Source: Phoma sp. XZ068 (lineage: Eukaryota; Ascomycota; Dothideomycetes; Pleosporales; Didymellaceae). From it: a stretch of DNA of 64,000 nt. The notes beneath the pieces are model-generated. The model was not told the DNA's origin. It did no database searches and saw only the letters and a list, made by a program, of their open reading frames with translations. Position numbers and translations under genes: made by a program. The stretch is from positions 372,001-436,000 of the forward strand of contig RBKR01000028.1 in NCBI GenBank assembly GCA_004835665.1. Direction: 5' to 3'. Position 1 is the first letter of the stretch, and each line of letters begins with the position of its first letter. Shown here piece after piece: positions 32,201 to 42,359 of the stretch.

Positions 32201-33091
32201 AGAGTGCTGTATGGTCTCTGTAAGCAGCGCGACACATTCCTCTAGCTGTGCTGCGTCCTGTGTTGCAAGCGGGTCTGGGATGTTCTGGACACCCATCTCC
32301 ACTAGCCCAGCGAACTTGGGTAGGCTTGCCTCGGGGACCCTGTAATGGTACTGTTCTAGATGCGGAGTGCCTGGTGTGGAGAGGGGAACAGAGGTTACTA
32401 TCGTCTCATGGTCTGACCCGCTGTGCATGCTAGCATCCACAGCAGACTGGGCGAATGGGATGTTAGAGAAGGTAAGGTCCAGGACATGGCCAGCGCAGTG
32501 TGTTGGCTGCCCTGGCATACCAATGTAGTCCATAGAGGCGTTAGCAGCCCATCTAGCTAGCTCCACACCTCCGTTGGCTGCAGTGATAGTAGGCTCAAAG
32601 GATTCGTGTCTAGCGTTAAAGTCGCCCCCTACAAGGCAGAGTTGAGGGGGTATGAGATGTGTGACGTATTGGATGACGTCTGGGGTGTGTGGCTGTCTGT
32701 AGCAGTTGAGTATGGCAACTCCATTCACTACAGCCCACAGCATGTCTGGGTGGTTGAGGCTCTCTCTAGCCTGGTATCGTAGGTGGTGTCCTTTGCGGAT
32801 GTAGGTCATCACCCTAGGGCGGGCTGAGCCTGGTGTGTTGGGGCTGTCCCAGGTGCTGATAGGTGCGAGGTGTATGAAACCAGGGTGGGTAGAAGTTCTG
32901 GAGTTGGCACATGTGAAGGGCTCTTGAACACACACAACATCTATGCCCTTCTGGAAGGCCACCTCTAGCATTGTGATGTGCCAGGGCGAGCTCCTGCTGA
33001 CATTAGCCCAGCACACGCGGAGTTGTTTGCTCGGTAGGCTGGGTTGTTGACGCCTGTTGTAGGCTGTGATGTTGTAGGGGTGTTCTAGCAT
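29258..33091 (-). pseudogene. LINE ORF2: endonuclease, RT, RNase H; one nonsense codon
   Basis: Starts at the ATG at 33091 and stays in one frame to 29258 except for a TGA at 29909-29911. Domains in order: apurinic-like endonuclease (CVQEPF, LVGGDFNARH, GHVLDLTFSN, SGSDHE); reverse transcriptase (SWRPIALLSCIGK, TLDVQGAFDA, GTPQGSPLSPVLY, catalytic FGYADD); RNase H (IFSDGSE, FDAEAVGA, CIDSTSVI, then WAPGHLGIEGNEAADRLA); and a Cys/His cluster (CSCRQDKTPEHLALC). The stop lies between SVI and CLRGDA; CGA (Arg) to TGA by one C-to-T change would explain it. All visible catalytic residues remain, so the truncated protein would lack only the second half of RNase H and the tail. Confidence 0.9.
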
Positions 33092-34740
33092 GTTGATGGC
33101 GGGTCATCGCTCATGCTGGCGTCTTCCCTCTCCGAGGTGGACGGGTCAGTGTGGATAGTTGATTGTGGGCGGATGCTGCCGGCAGACAGTTGTCCTACAT
33201 TGAGACTTCTCTGGCCCGTGGCGGCCCGCCTTGGTCTCTTTTTTCCGCCAGTGGTAGAGGAGGATGCATAGGAGGCAGTGGTTGTAGGAAGTGACGCTCT
33301 GTTGTCTCCTTCTTGCCTCTGGGTGCAAGGGTGGGGAGGCGCTGTCTCCAATGTCTCTGTAGGGGTAGCCTCGGGCTGAAGTGTTGCCTGTCTGAGGGTC
33401 TCTTCAACGGTCCTGTAGAGGTGCTGCTGTGCTATCTTGCCTGCGCGACGGATAGCCTTCAGCTCGGCCCTCGTAGGCTTGATGGTGTGTCCGTTGACCC
33501 GGCGAGGGGCTGCAGGGCAGTTGGCGTGGCTAGCTGGGTATGGTCCGTGGCAGTTGGCGCACACGGCTTTGTGGGGGCAGCTGTCCCCATACTGTCCTTG
33601 GTGTCTGTCTGTGCGATCTCCGCAGTGCACGCAGCGCGCTACCTGAGTGCACCGGGCAGCGTTACAGTAGCCCTGGCAGCCTGGGTTGTGGCGCTGTATG
33701 GTAGGGTGCTTGTTGATCACTTTTGAGTACTCGCTGATACCAAAAAGACGGAACGAGCGGACTGGCTCTTTGTAAGAGATGATCCAGGTAGTAAGGCCAC
33801 GGTGGTTGGCTCCATGTCGTGAGGCCCTGCAGCTGACCGGCTGCTTGCCTGTTTGCGAGCAGGCCTCTTCCTCCACTAGCTGGATAGTAGTGGGTAGTTC
33901 TGTGCCGTCCAGGGTCCGGAAAGAGGTAGGTACTCCTTGTACTGCGTAGTTGATCCAGCGTTCTGGGATCCTCACCGCGTCTCCGTCTAGTGCTCTTACT
34001 AGAAGTTCCTGGTTTTCTTGGGTCATAAGTTGGTCCCGGATAGACATGTTAGCGGGGGTGATCGCCCAGCCTGTTTTGATTGGTGATGCGGTAGGTATGT
34101 CCTTAAGGGTGATTCCTCCTATGCTCTTGCATACTGCCTGCCTTACCGCAAACGGTGAGGGTTGTTGCAGTCGCATTGTCGGGTTGGAGATAGCTATGAA
34201 GATTCGATTGTCCTCTTTCGGCGTAGCCGGCGGGCCAGGTCGAAATCTAGCAGGGATCAGGGGTCGGTTGGCACCCCGATCTGAGATTTGGGGGTCTCTG
34301 GCTACGTCCGCCCAAGAGCGGCGTCCTGACTCTTGGCTCCCGGGGTTGCTGCGACTGGTGTCGCTGCTCCAGCGGGAACTAGGGGGGGAGTTGCTCAAGG
34401 AGAGAGAGGTTAGAGCCAGAACGACTCTCTGCTGCAGCTCCTCGGCGATTCTGGCTTCTTGAGGGTTAGTATAGCCTTCTGCGTGTTGATCTACGGCTGC
34501 TGCAAAGGCAGCAGTGATGGTGTTCCATAGCTGGGCAGTCTGCTGAGTCTCGGTGATGTGGCGTTGGACGGCATCAGAGACTCGAGGTTTAGGAGCGCTC
34601 CCACCGGGGTTCTGGCTGCTCAGAAGAGGTGCATGGTGATGCATGTACTCCTGGGGCCGTCTTGGGGCGCGTGTATAAAGCTGCTGAGGGATCTCAGGGT
34701 CTGGGGACCCTGTGTGCTGGGAGGAGGAAGACTCTGCCAT
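33085..34740 (-). CDS. LINE ORF1 (gag-like, CCHC zinc knuckles)
   Basis: 551 residues from an ATG at 34740. A Ser/Pro-rich N-terminus precedes an RNA-binding-like middle region (RRSWADVARD, then a segment from about PKEDNRIFIAI to YAVQGVP). Three closely spaced Cys/His knuckles follow (CNAARCTQVARCVHCG, CPHKAVCANCHG, HANCPAAP). ORF1 proteins coat the element RNA and form the particle that carries ORF2 protein back to the nucleus. The last codons overlap ORF2 by 7 bp (ATGCTAG). No frame break. Confidence 0.88.
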   Translation of the reverse strand: MAESSSSQHTGSPDPEIPQQLYTRAPRRPQEYMHHHAPLLSSQNPGGSAPKPRVSDAVQRHITETQQTAQLWNTITAAFAAAVDQHAEGYTNPQEARIAEELQQRVVLALTSLSLSNSPPSSRWSSDTSRSNPGSQESGRRSWADVARDPQISDRGANRPLIPARFRPGPPATPKEDNRIFIAISNPTMRLQQPSPFAVRQAVCKSIGGITLKDIPTASPIKTGWAITPANMSIRDQLMTQENQELLVRALDGDAVRIPERWINYAVQGVPTSFRTLDGTELPTTIQLVEEEACSQTGKQPVSCRASRHGANHRGLTTWIISYKEPVRSFRLFGISEYSKVINKHPTIQRHNPGCQGYCNAARCTQVARCVHCGDRTDRHQGQYGDSCPHKAVCANCHGPYPASHANCPAAPRRVNGHTIKPTRAELKAIRRAGKIAQQHLYRTVEETLRQATLQPEATPTETLETAPPHPCTQRQEGDNRASLPTTTASYASSSTTGGKKRPRRAATGQRSLNVGQLSAGSIRPQSTIHTDPSTSEREDASMSDDPPSTC

Positions 34741-34866
34741 CCCAACAAGCTCCCTTACGCGTCAGCGCGGGGGGCTAGGCGGACGTTAGAGGTACTCCCG
34801 GGGTGGCCGCGGCGAGGCGGATTAGTTGTTGGGATTTTTGGAGCCTCTGTGAAGGAGACCCAAAAA

Positions 34867-35780
34867 TCAAAAGATTGGTGTTCGGTGCTCGACAAGAGGT
34901 GGTTCTTCTGATACTTTGAAGAGATCGATAATATCATACAAACGTCTAGGTCTGCCTGTCTGACCTCGCAAGAGTTTGACGTAGGGAGCAGAGTCTCTCC
35001 GGTGGTCTATGAAGACCTGAAAAGGCTGGGGACGACTTGCTTCACGATGAGATGACCAGACAAACTCCAGCCTTTCATTTTCATCCCTGAAAATCGTCAC
35101 TATGTCACCATTGTGCAAATACCCAAACGAGTCGTACCCTTCCTTACTCTTCCATTTCAAGTGAATTCCGTTGACTAAGATGCCAGCGGTCGCCCACGTT
35201 GCTATAACCACTCTTCTCTCTTAAATTTAAGTTGACCACGACGTCTGGTGAAATATCGTATGTCAAAGCCACCAATGTCGGTACCACACCGCGAAACCAA
35301 GAGAGCATTCTTCGGTATGCGGATATCTAACGGATCAGGGTGTGTCTGGGTACAGTGGGGGTTGCGGCCATAAGTCGTAGGTTTCAGAACAACACCGAGG
35401 GTGAGGCCAGGTAAGTATGAGTCGGAGGTCGCTTTCAGCTCGCCTACTAAGGATCGCTCGTCTCTTTTGCTATGGGCGGGAGCACTCCTGAACAACGGTG
35501 CAGGGCTGGATGGTTTGTGCAACGCGCGACCCACAGCTGCTGAAAAGTACTTTGGAGCGATTTGTTTGTGCTGCCGTCTCGCCCTGGTCTCTACATTCAG
35601 TGGCGAAGTATGAAGGACGACGCTTATACTACTCTGCGTAGCGCTCTGGGGATGGCGCTGCTCGGGCACCCTGGTCGGTTGAGATGACGTCTGGAAGGGA
35701 TACTGGCAGAGGGCTGAAGGGGTGTTCGTGAGCCTGGAAACCGGCAGAGGCGGTTTTGTAGTGGCGCAGACAGGCCTTTA
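34867..35780 (-). pseudogene. FHA-domain-like gene, frameshifted, cut near a LINE
   Basis: Two minus-strand frames (to 35202, and 35211-34867) join with a one-base shift into one FHA-like sequence: ALLVSRCGTDIGG, GQLKFKREEW, then IATWATAGILVNGIHLKW, LHNGDIVTIF and ERLEFVW. These correspond to the core strands, the NG motif and the GD turn of FHA phosphothreonine-binding domains, as in Rad53/Cds1-type kinases. The frame stops at 34867, right where the LINE begins, and no start ATG is found upstream; an AG acceptor near 35780 hints at a lost or unseen 5' exon. The assignment rests on motif pattern only. Confidence 0.4.
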
Positions 35781-36460
35781 TGCAGGGTGCGAAACGCCGA
35801 AGAAAAGCCGTGGGCCGCGCCGCCGCACGCTAAACACGCATCGAGTCCGCTTGTTGATGCTAACTGTCGCACGCCATTGGCCAAGGGCGGTAGTTCGCTT
35901 AGCACTCCACGTGATGTCTTCATAAAAGACTCAGAGAATGGTGCCATCTCTTGAAGACAGACGACACACATTGTCGTACAAAAAATACAATCACAAAAAC
36001 CATCTTAATTTTGTGCCTCATATCCCAATCATTTTCACTGTTCAGTTAACACCTACAGTGCGACACTAACTGAATTGCTATTTTGTGGTGCAATGGCTGG
36101 AATTGTGTATGACGACGTAAGCCTTGAGATTCGATATCGGCCTGCTCTCTCGCTGACAGAGGATTTCACATCTCTCAGGATTTCCAAAGTTCAAGTATTG
36201 CCCTGGTCCATTGCATGGATTTCCGCGGGTGGTGTATTTCCACAGGTCATATACCGTGCAGACGAGTCAAAAGCCTAGGCTAAGTCACTGCTTTAGATGG
36301 TGGATTTTGCATCACAAGGAAACTTCTGTGATTCTACAGTATCCTGTCTGCCATCACGACTTCATTCTGATGGCTAAGGAGCTCCGGATGCAGCATGCGG
36401 TGGACCTGTAAGTCAGCACCATGCAGTAGCGGCCGTCAATTCAGCTGTACATAGCTCTTA
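35781..36460. other. spacer
   Basis: Short frames only. No recognisable gene before the MITE. Confidence 0.4.
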
Positions 36461-36602
36461 ACCTCCCTCACTGCGTAGCGAAAAACCCGGTCTGCCGAGA
36501 ACAGCCAGTCAGACACATCGTCAGGACAGGTTATCTGCTAACCTCGAGCTTTTATTGGTTGTTTCCGGCCCACCGGGTTTTTCGCTACGCAGGAAGGGAG
36601 GT
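36461..36602. mobile_element. 142-bp MITE with TA duplication
   Basis: Terminal inverted repeats of 31 bp (36461-36491 and 36572-36602) start ACCTCCCT and share CTGCGTAGCGAAAAACCCGG, with two mismatches between arms. The unit is flanked by TA at 36459-36460 and 36603-36604. It has no coding capacity: a Tc1/mariner-type non-autonomous element. The pogo element at 8521 has different ends and would not be its driver. Confidence 0.82.
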
Positions 36603-37717
36603 TACTGTCTCAAAAGAGCCTGCTGCTTCCGCTACATCTCCGCATCAACGCCAGCTTCCGTACGTGGAGCTGTGCGACACTGAACATGTTCGCAATGATG
36701 AAGGCTGACCATGAGAGTCGTCACATTGATTGCACCTGCGTCACGGCCTGGTGGGATTCTGCGTAATCAAGAGCCTAAGTTACAACTCCATCGACGCTCT
36801 CGCAGCTTCAAATGCGCCCACACAACTATTGGACAATATTCCTTGCGGGAGTAACACGACTGAACACCACGAATTGCCCGTTACTCTTGTATCAAGATCT
36901 AGGCAGCTCTCCACAGATGTAAATCCTATCAAGTCTCATTGCTCAGTGCATAGGGACTGTGGAGCACTGCAGCAGACAACATCGCTTGACGATTGCATCT
37001 TCTAACATTGAAGGCAGTTAATAGGATCCCTGCATAATCTAAAGCGCCGACTCAGTTCCCTGATCTTGATATAGGTGCATAGTGATGTGATGACCGTCTG
37101 GAACTATGTTGACTGCACCACCCACTTCTATTCGTTGACATTGTAGTGTGTGCATTCCGCTGAAACTACATCTTGAGTTCCTTTCTTTCGACTTATTCTA
37201 CGGCCTCGTTTGATCTTGCATGCGCACCCAGGATTCGGATGTATGATCGTTGTTTGGAACCCATCGCTGGCTGATGTCGAGGTCATCCTTCCCATCAGGC
37301 AAGTCACATGCTACCTACTTTGAACGACATTTCCGGCGTGTGACTTGCTTATAGTCCTGATCTTGCATCAAAGTCCATTTGTGTGCTCCTTTCTGCGGGC
37401 GTTCCAGTTTCTTGAATCGCTGCGGGCTGTCAGATATCAGACCAAGTCGTGGACGCTCAGTCTTACTTTCTTGGTGCACAGTGCATGCCTGATACTGTTG
37501 TGCCATGTCTTCCTTTTCCTGTCTGCCATTATAGTGGAATTGCGCTCAAACCAGTCATACAGCTCATTCACGCTCATGCTATAGTCCGGCGCTCCCATCA
37601 AGGCCTTGATGATCTCGCCTCATAGGAAGACCGCATCGGAGCGGCTTTCTCTTCACGAGCCCCTTTCCAAGGCTCTAAGATACTGGGGTATGTGAGCGAG
37701 CTATATTACCCGTGAGG
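36603..37717. other. spacer
   Basis: About 1.1 kb without a supported gene or repeat. Confidence 0.45.
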
Positions 37718-38544
37718 TTACTGTACGTACAGGCTTTCGTCCATCTGATGAAGGTACAACACCTCGTCTGCAAGCTCTTTCATGGAGAGATCCGATCCTT
37801 GATCACCATCATCAGATGCACTTGGCCAATGATATTCCAAGTCCCTCATGCGTACAGTCACCGGTAGCGCATCAGGAGTGGCTGTGTCGTCGAGATATCT
37901 TGAACGGCCCCTGGTCCCACCTTCGGATGATCCGCTGCTGCTGGACGGGCTGACGGACTCGGGTGTGCGATGGTCTCCTAGGTCGAACATGTTTTGTGCT
38001 TCGTGAAGTATCGCATCACGAAAAAAAAAGGGTCTGTCTTCGAATGTCCTCATGGTCATCATGCCACTCTGAAGTGTAGGCCGGCTTTCCAAGCTTGGCG
38101 ATTGTAGCTGTATGGACTTTACCGTACAGAGGGGCGTGAGGAAGGACATAGAGAGGAGTCTGAACAGCGACCATTCGAACATAGCTCCGTAGGCATTTGT
38201 ATATGCAGCAATGGGTTGCAAGGTCACAGACTGATGTGATTCGCTGAATGTCTATCTGACATTATAGTAGTGGTAAGCATCACGGCTTCGACCAAGTCCA
38301 TCCAGAGATGAATTCGCGATACCGTATTGGTCTGCTGATAGGCGTGTCGACGTTCAATGTCCACAGAGCGTAGCAACCACTGTGACAAGATTAGATTCAT
38401 ATGATGGAGCTTATTCGCCACGGTTTCGTAACAGCGTGCGTGCACAAAGCAGAATGCAGAGTATACTTCATCAACCACTTGTCTTTTAGCCGGCATGCCG
38501 TCGGCAGGTCTTGTGCTCGACCGGTCATGCTTACCTTCACCCAT
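37718..38544 (-). CDS. hypothetical protein, structure uncertain
   Basis: Two adjacent minus-strand frames, 38544-38224 (from an ATG at 38544) and 38227-37718. The first is helical (RQVVDEVYSAFCFVHARCYE, LHHMNLILSQWLLRSVD). The second has hydrophobic helices, then a Ser-rich stretch and an acidic end (SMKELADEVLYLHQMDE). They might be two exons or two halves of a frame-broken gene. I do not recognise the family and no clear splice pair joins them. Confidence 0.28.
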
Positions 38545-38556
38545 CTGCAAGGTCAC

Positions 38557-39419
38557 CTTGACAGCTCACATTTTCGACTCACCTGCCCACCACAAATACC
38601 ATCCATGCAGCGATGACGCCAATCGTAGTGAATAGAACATGAGTTGTAGATGTTGTTTATACTTAGCTGTGATTCAACATAAGTATTTGCGTCAACCCTG
38701 CAAATATACCTGCTGCCAGACGCAACGCCAGTAGCAACCGAGCCTTAGCTCAGCGCAAACCGCATCGTGGATGATTTGGTGGCTCACCCCGGGCTGTTAT
38801 GCTTAGTCTGCCGGTGATCGGACATAAGTATCGAGTTCAGATACATCGAGCGCCGGGATCCACGACAGCTGCCTCACTAAACGTTTCCGAGGTGCGCATA
38901 GCGATGACTGTAATCTCAGAATGTAGGGTGGAGCTGATGGACTCAAGGAGTAAGCTGTAAGGGGCAAGCCGGTGTGGATTGTAAGCGGGTGATTACTGGC
39001 CTCTACTTGCATGCCACTCCCGCCGCCATTCCCACAAACACCGTTGATAGCTCACTCGAGTCGTGCGAAAAACCAAAAGGAATGATACGATCGACGCAGG
39101 TCTCGACATGTTGTAGGTCGAGCCTCTTTGGACATGGTCCCGATTTCCTCGCTTGTTTCCGTCATCTATTCCCACGTTCAGTACTCACCTGCGATGGGTG
39201 CAAAAGCCGGCATCTTGGATTCTCTAGTGCTGAAACAAACTACATCAGTGCACTAGCTTGCTTGATGACTGCTCACTAACGTATGGTCTGCTGCTGTCAT
39301 CACTATAACGAGATCGCTCTTGAAGAGCCAACAGAGCCTCGACCTGCGTGTTGATAGTTCTTATAGGCCTCCGAACCCACCGATCAACTGCAAGCCCTGG
39401 TCCTCAGCTTTGACACAGC
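38557..39419. other. spacer upstream of the secreted protein gene
   Basis: No supported gene; presumably carries the promoter of the gene at 39420. Confidence 0.4.
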
Positions 39420-40160
39420 ATGCACACGTACCAGCATCTCATGTTCGCGTCTTGCATTCTCGCAACCTTAGCTTCTGCCTCTTTCCATCATAGATTTCAC
39501 TCTAGACCGGTCTCGACCACCCGACATCAACGACCAGTGAACAGTCGCGCCGACCCAAAGGGTGAAGCGGGATCAATTGGGGCTGTGTCCATGTGCACCA
39601 ATGTAGATTTCACCGGCCAATGTAGCTACGTGAAGTCGGACATGGGGTCATGCTACATCCTACCTCCACCATTCAGATCCAACATTGCCTCTTTTGGACC
39701 AGACCAGTATGGTGGTGCGGAGAAGTTCAACTTCGGATGCAGAGTGCACGGCAGCGACGACTGCACCGGGGCAGACGTTAGATACGCATGGCCAGGGGTA
39801 AGCAAGGGAACAATATTCATTGACGCTAAGAGTATCAAGTGCGAGTTCTATGACTCCGATGCATTGGAATATAAGAGGAGTGAATCAAACAGGGCTACGA
39901 GTCCCACAAAGATCGTAGGTCAGGCGATGGTAAGATTTGAGAACATAATATTGCATTTGTCTGGATCTTCCCAGCATCTGTCAGACTCACCAGATGTCGT
40001 CGCTGGCAGGGCTCTAGAATCGCACCCAAGCTACGATTCCATTCAGCATGCGCGCATCGAATCAGCCACTGAGCTTCACCAGTCATGCGGGTACTGTGGC
40101 GGCTGGAAGAGAAACCTCAGCCTGGACCTACGTAGCAAGAAAAAATCATTTTGCAAATGA
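39420..40160 (+). CDS. small secreted Cys-containing protein
   Basis: 246 residues if unspliced, from an ATG at 39420. A classical signal peptide (about residues 1-20, LMFASCILATLASA) is followed by a Pro/Arg-rich propeptide-like stretch. A compact domain follows with Cys in MCTNVDFTGQCSY, SCYILPPPF, FGCRVHGSDDC and IKCEFYD. The pattern of short Gly/Asp/Cys motifs resembles fungal secreted proteins with a beta/gamma-crystallin-like fold. A GTAAGA..GTCAG intron is possible downstream of residue 170; using it would end the protein at a TAG near 40018 and delete the less protein-like C-terminus. Likely extracellular; effector or cell-surface role unknown. Confidence 0.6.
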   Translation: MHTYQHLMFASCILATLASASFHHRFHSRPVSTTRHQRPVNSRADPKGEAGSIGAVSMCTNVDFTGQCSYVKSDMGSCYILPPPFRSNIASFGPDQYGGAEKFNFGCRVHGSDDCTGADVRYAWPGVSKGTIFIDAKSIKCEFYDSDALEYKRSESNRATSPTKIVGQAMVRFENIILHLSGSSQHLSDSPDVVAGRALESHPSYDSIQHARIESATELHQSCGYCGGWKRNLSLDLRSKKKSFCK

Positions 40161-42359
40161 CTCGATGACTCAGCTCTGTCCGCGCACGCAGTTCCTAAAG
40201 AGCATGTGATCGTCGATATGGCGGGTCAGACTACGGGTATGTGTTGATGTTTCGCGGGCGCTCCTTTGTGTCAACAATATTTGCCTGAATTCTATGATGA
40301 GTACTGTAATACCAAAATTGGCGCCGTTCAAGACCGCGATGGTCAATGGTGCAGTACTGTGGCTCTCGCTAATCCAAACGAGCTGCCGCTGTCGCAATCT
40401 AGCGCAGGGTTTTACTTCACTGCGGCGAAATGAGATCGGATTCTTTGATTTTTATGTGCGAGTCGCCAAACAGCAGCGGCACTTTATCGCAATCCTGGGC
40501 ATCGTACTGCGACGAAAAGTCGTGAAGTATTACGGTACGCGAGGTCTCACTCGGTACAGTTCCAATCGAGAGTTTTCCAACCGTGAGTGCGATTGCTCCT
40601 TGCACATACGCAGCGAGATGCTTAAAATGAAACACGCTGACCGACTCCAGTGGCTGGCAGGAATGAGCCACTCGAAATGCGCGCTAGAACGGGGAGCTTA
40701 CAAGGACATATCATCGAAAGGACCACAATGACATAAACCTTGTAATTAGGCTGCGAGATAGAACAATCCGTGGCCCAATTATCCTTATATGGACGCATTA
40801 GTAACGACGGGAGCAGCGAGGCGCGTCAAGCCTCCCACCTTAGCGGCCATCCAGTACAGTCCATTACGACAGATTGAAGAAGTTTGAACGAATAGCGACT
40901 CGGTAAATCAGAGGCAGTCGTGCATTCAGAAGTAGGCAGAACCCGAAAGCAGTAGGTTTGGGGCGATGAAGTGACCGTAGCCTACAGCTGCAGACATGGT
41001 GGTGTTTTTCGTCGACCAGAGCAATGTAACGTAGACCGCCTGGAACAGGAAAAGAGTTGCCCTACCTTTTATACAGATGGAAGGATGCGATAGAGCCCAG
41101 TTCCAATGTGTTGAAGTGATCGTGGTGTTTTGATCAAGCGACGACCGGTTATGCCCGGTTCTGTGGTTAGAAGCATGCGTCCCGCCAAGTTCGCTGAGGC
41201 TCTAATACATTGCAGTGACAAAGCAATGCAGCGGTCGAAACGCCAGTAAAACTTTTATACGGGGCCAATAATCAGGCTGAGAAGGGCTTTGTTCGTGCTT
41301 CACGCGAACATGGTGAGTACTGTGATTTGCCTGCGTTAGGAACAAAGGCTTATGTGGCCTCGCGTGAATTGTGATCTCTGCGTCAATAGTGTGTTTAGTG
41401 ATCGTGTCTGGTGTCGTTAAGATTGCAACTCTTCTAAAGACGTATCTGTTTCAGTTTCAAGTTTTACGTAATGTTTAACTCCTCTGGCCTCGCAGATCTG
41501 ACACGTAACGAAGGCGTACGCGGCTGGGATACAACCCCGTCAGCAATCTATGTTTCTCTTAGACGTTTGCATGAGGGTTGGACGACGTGGAAAGGGTTTT
41601 TGATTATCTGCCCATTCAATCGATGGTCCCAGAATCGACCAGTGTCCGCCCGTGTTCTGTCGTCTGTGCTGTCATGCTTTCACAGCCGTGACTTCGCCAT
41701 CTCGTGGTCCAGTCACTCGGAGCTCCTCTACCGCTCACACCAGCGACAAACATCATCGTACTCGAATATTACTTTCAACCTAGATCCTTTCGTCTGCTCG
41801 TCCCAATTCGCGAACACAAAGCTGCTTCAATCAACCTCCATAATTGATTCGACGTTCAACGGATCAGCGCCGAGGATGGGCAACGTCATCGGAGGCAGCT
41901 GGGACATCGACAAAAAGTGTATGCGAGCGCAGTTTCTTTACCAAAAGGAAAACCTTCATTAGTTCAGGTCTGTGGACACGAACATAATGTTTGGCAATTT
42001 TGCTCCGTGCGACAGGGTCAATCTCTGCTGACAGTAAAGGCCACAGAGCGGTTCAGATGATCGCAATCTCATGATGGGCATGCCTATATGCAAACGTGTC
42101 ACTAACAGTTCCGCAGCGGGCACCAAGGAGGTCATGTGGCTGACAGCAGACATTCCGCTTAGCGAGTGTAAACAGTAAGTCGCAGCTTAGTCTAGTGCCA
42201 CTCCCTGTGTATCGTTGCTGACGTCTGCAGACGCATCTGTCTTGACCCAGTCGATCTGCTAATGTAGTTTTGCCCTGCCCTCAAAGTATAGATTCTGGAT
42301 GGCGGCGAGTCCAAGGGCTGTTGCGGACCGTAACTTCCTTCTCATGTCAAACACGCAGC
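40161..42359. other. intergenic, about 2.2 kb
   Basis: Contains a 163-codon plus-strand frame (41471-41962) with no recognisable domain, and other short frames. I looked for the adenylation and carrier domains expected before the reductase at 42360 and did not see them. Confidence 0.4.

Larger units (their letters stand above)
29059..34860 (-). mobile_element. Tad-like LINE, near full length
   Basis: About 5.8 kb non-LTR retrotransposon on the minus strand: 5' UTR (about 34741-34860), ORF1 gag (34740-33085), ORF2 (33091-29258) with endonuclease, RT and RNase H, 3' UTR and a (TC)n tail. The two ORFs overlap in the string ATGCTAG, typical of stop-restart translation. A single TGA at 29909-29911 interrupts ORF2 inside RNase H. 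No target duplication was recognised, so the 5' end is approximate. Confidence 0.9.

Noticed and set aside
31200..34462. Plus-strand frames up to 170 codons within the LINE
   Set aside because: Antisense to intact RT and gag frames; Cys/Val-rich translations without domains.
41471..41962. 163-codon plus-strand frame upstream of the reductase
   Set aside because: Tested as a possible adenylation or carrier remnant; no matching motif.
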